64,000 nucleotides of DNA from Eubacterium ventriosum. Its GTDB lineage: Bacteria > Bacillota > Clostridia > Lachnospirales > Lachnospiraceae. The DNA is taken from assembly GCF_025150745.1 (NCBI RefSeq), contig NZ_CP102282.1:2243501-2307500 (forward strand), read 5' to 3'. The notes below the pieces were generated by a model. It saw only the letters and a list, made by a program, of their open reading frames with translations. It was not told where the DNA came from and ran no database searches. A program made the translations under genes and the position numbers. Shown in pieces: positions 62,584-64,000 of the stretch (within the stretch, counting starts at the first letter, position 1; every line of letters begins with the position of its first letter).

Positions 62584-62623
62584 CTACTCTGTCATTGAAC
62601 TTGTAGTATAATAATTTTTATTA

Positions 62624-62938
62624 TTATGCTGCACGTCCATTCTTTATTCTTTCATAATATTCATATACTCGCTCATTGATTTCATTATGTGCATTATCAC
62701 ACAGTGTAAGTGGCTTTCTATTTCCACAAACAAGCAAATCTATTGGTACGTGAAACAAATCACTAAGTGCATACAAATTATCTATTGTTGGCATGCTGAT
62801 ACCATTAATCCAATGATATATACTCTGCACACTTCCAAGTTCAAGATATTCCTGCACATCCTTCACTGTCAAGCCACGCATATCCATGATTCTGCGGATG
62901 TTAATTCCTGTTTTTCGTTTGTCAATTATTGGAAACAT
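62624..62938 (-). CDS. XRE-family helix-turn-helix regulator
   Basis: This 104-residue protein is counted from the ATG at 62938, with AGAGGTA upstream. The HTH is at about 10-65: GINIRRIMDMRGLTVKDVQE, then LGSVQSIYHWINGISMPTID. The C-terminus is short and charged. XRE proteins of this type usually control neighbouring accessory genes; the nearby DIP1984 gene is the likely partner. A TTGTTT/TATAAT promoter lies upstream. Confidence 0.88.
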   Translation of the reverse strand: MFPIIDKRKTGINIRRIMDMRGLTVKDVQEYLELGSVQSIYHWINGISMPTIDNLYALSDLFHVPIDLLVCGNRKPLTLCDNAHNEINERVYEYYERIKNGRAA

Positions 62939-62995
62939 TATTACCTCTTTCATTTCAAAAAACTACATTGTAACTTTAAGAGTGCTAGCCTTTGA

Positions 62996-63024
62996 ATTAT
63001 ACACTTCTTATATTTAATAAACAA
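62996..63024 (-). promoter_or_regulatory. Promoter of the XRE gene
   Basis: TTGTTT and TATAAT are spaced by 17 bp on the minus strand, about 55 bp before the ATG. Confidence 0.65.
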
Positions 63025-63084
63025 GCCATAATATTTCCAATTCACATCCAATCTTCAACATTAATTCATTTTCAATAAAAAACG

Positions 63085-64000
63085 TTACTTTCTAGTCCTA
63101 ACCTTCTTCACACTACTCCACTTACTATTATAAGTCTTTCCCGCAACCACTTTGTACGCTCTAACCTTTATGTAATAGGTTTTCTTTTTTAGCTTGCTAA
63201 GCATTTTTGTAGTGTTTTTAGTCTTAACCGTTTTTGTTACCTTTTTGCCAAACTTCTTTGAAGTTGAATATTTTATCTCATATCCTTTTGCACCGGCAAT
63301 TTTCTTAAATTTAAGTTTGATTTTCTTATTATTCTTTGTACGTGTAACCTGTTTGAATGTAACTTTCTTAACACTTAATTTAGTATTGATATTGTTGTTA
63401 ACTGTAGTGTTTGTATTACTACCTTTATTATCATTATTGCTGGTTGTTATTTCGACCTGCTTTTTAGTTGCAACAATACCATAATTGCTTAAATGTGTTG
63501 TTTCAAAAATTATATATCCATCTTCAACAGTTGCATCTAACTGTTCAATGATTTTCCCATTCCTTGTAAATACAATTTTATATGTATCATAATCTTTCAG
63601 GTTATCAGGCATTTTGAATTTAACTTTAATTTTGAAGCCATTGACTTCTACTATTTCCTGCTTGTCGTTTAAGAAAAATATATCAACCAGATATTTTACA
63701 TTTTCCTTTGAAAGACTCTCCGGTACATCCAATTCTTTTATTTGCAAACTATAATTAATATCATCAACCCACTCTAAAAATGTCACACTTCCATTTATAC
63801 CGCTTGTAGACGTAATTTCCCTAGTTTCTGAATAGTTCGGATCTTTCTCCCAAGTTGCATACAATGTAATATTTGTAAATACATTTCCATCTTCACTTAA
63901 ACCATCTTTGTCAAACTGTGAACTTTCATCGTTACTGTTTCGCCATGAGCCCCAATACATATATTTTAAGGATTCTCCTGAACCATCTTTCTTAGCATTC
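63085..64000 (-). CDS. Secreted protein, C-terminal part, with Fn3-like domain (cut by window edge)
   Basis: The reading frame is open to the right edge, so the N-terminus, including any signal peptide, is outside. About 305 residues are visible. The first (NVFTNITLYATWEKDPNY) resembles the end of a Listeria-Bacteroides/InlB B-type repeat. A beta-rich domain (about 55-165) and an Asn/Thr/Ser linker follow. The end is a lysine-rich Fn3-like module (AKGYEIKYSTSKKF, then TYNSKWSSVKKVRTRK), closely related to those of the SGNH and GH81 proteins. Its function is unknown; it is probably a surface adhesin or binding protein. Confidence 0.8.
   Translation of the reverse strand, partial: NAKKDGSGESLKYMYWGSWRNSNDESSQFDKDGLSEDGNVFTNITLYATWEKDPNYSETREITSTSGINGSVTFLEWVDDINYSLQIKELDVPESLSKENVKYLVDIFFLNDKQEIVEVNGFKIKVKFKMPDNLKDYDTYKIVFTRNGKIIEQLDATVEDGYIIFETTHLSNYGIVATKKQVEITTSNNDNKGSNTNTTVNNNINTKLSVKKVTFKQVTRTKNNKKIKLKFKKIAGAKGYEIKYSTSKKFGKKVTKTVKTKNTTKMLSKLKKKTYYIKVRAYKVVAGKTYNSKWSSVKKVRTRK

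Noticed and set aside
62624-62938. Prophage repressor
   Set aside because: The XRE protein has no integrase, Cro-like partner or phage genes nearby.

Overview
The window looks like chromosomal DNA from a low-GC member of the Clostridia, most likely Lachnospiraceae. The evidence is strong AGGAGG-type ribosome binding sites, very AT-rich intergenic DNA, a formate-THF ligase/FolD pair, Gram-positive gene orders (rimP-nusA-ylxR-rplGA-infB-rbfA-nrnA-truB-ribF and cysS-mrnC-rlmB), and three secreted proteins that end in the lysine-rich Fn3-like domain common in gut Lachnospiraceae. Almost every gene lies on the minus strand. The exceptions are a radical SAM protein, a LysR regulator and a PAP2-family protein. 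The taxonomic call is an inference, since no rRNA is present.

Layout. 0-7.3 kb: uppP, ftsK, fhs, folD and the start of priA. 7.3-10.8 kb: leuC-leuD-thrC. 10.8-14 kb: tRNA-Ser, a radical SAM gene and an ECF sigma/RsgI-like anti-sigma pair, flanked on each side by ABC-transporter gene fossils. 14-15.7 kb: ilvN-ilvC. 15.7-16.1 kb: a gene-free block of hairpins and phased dyads. 16.1-22.5 kb: four tRNAs and rlmB, mrnC, cysS, cysE, a GNAT gene, a DUF2156 gene and ispF. 22.5-28.5 kb: an LTA-synthase-like sulfatase and a secreted SGNH/F5-8C protein divergent from a LysR regulator. 28.5-31.7 kb: tex and a PAP2 gene. 31.8-36.4 kb: an RNA-repair-like island (RtcB, an overlapping nucleotidyltransferase, two WYL proteins) next to a 94-bp-pitch palindrome array. 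36.5-39.4 kb: rpsO and pnp with structured leaders. 39.5-46.2 kb: a five-gene, probably catabolic operon (aminotransferase, 2-hydroxyacid dehydrogenase, BCCT transporter, MFS transporter, M20 amidohydrolase) behind a near-perfect promoter and an immediate terminator-like hairpin. 46.3-46.9 kb: an 82-bp hairpin and a second, better conserved 94-bp-pitch array. 47-55.8 kb: the nusA-infB-ribF operon. 55.8-59.7 kb: a secreted GH81 beta-1,3-glucanase. 59.7-64 kb: an accessory, decaying region (HAD fragment, possible IS end, truncated genes, CPCC protein, DIP1984-family protein, XRE regulator) and the C-terminal part of another secreted protein.

The most unusual signals are two unlinked intergenic arrays, four copies at 31.8-32.1 kb and five at 46.5-46.9 kb. 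In both, a 38-bp imperfect palindrome with GTACCC/GGGTAC arms recurs exactly every 94 bp, even where the sequence between palindromes has diverged. One array sits at the 3' end of the rtcB-nucleotidyltransferase transcript. A different dyad (CATAACTTT-N17-AAAGTTATG) repeats about every 73 bp at 15.85-16.0 kb. I could not run database searches, RNA folding or alignments. Functions come from motifs and family knowledge, and structures were paired by eye.
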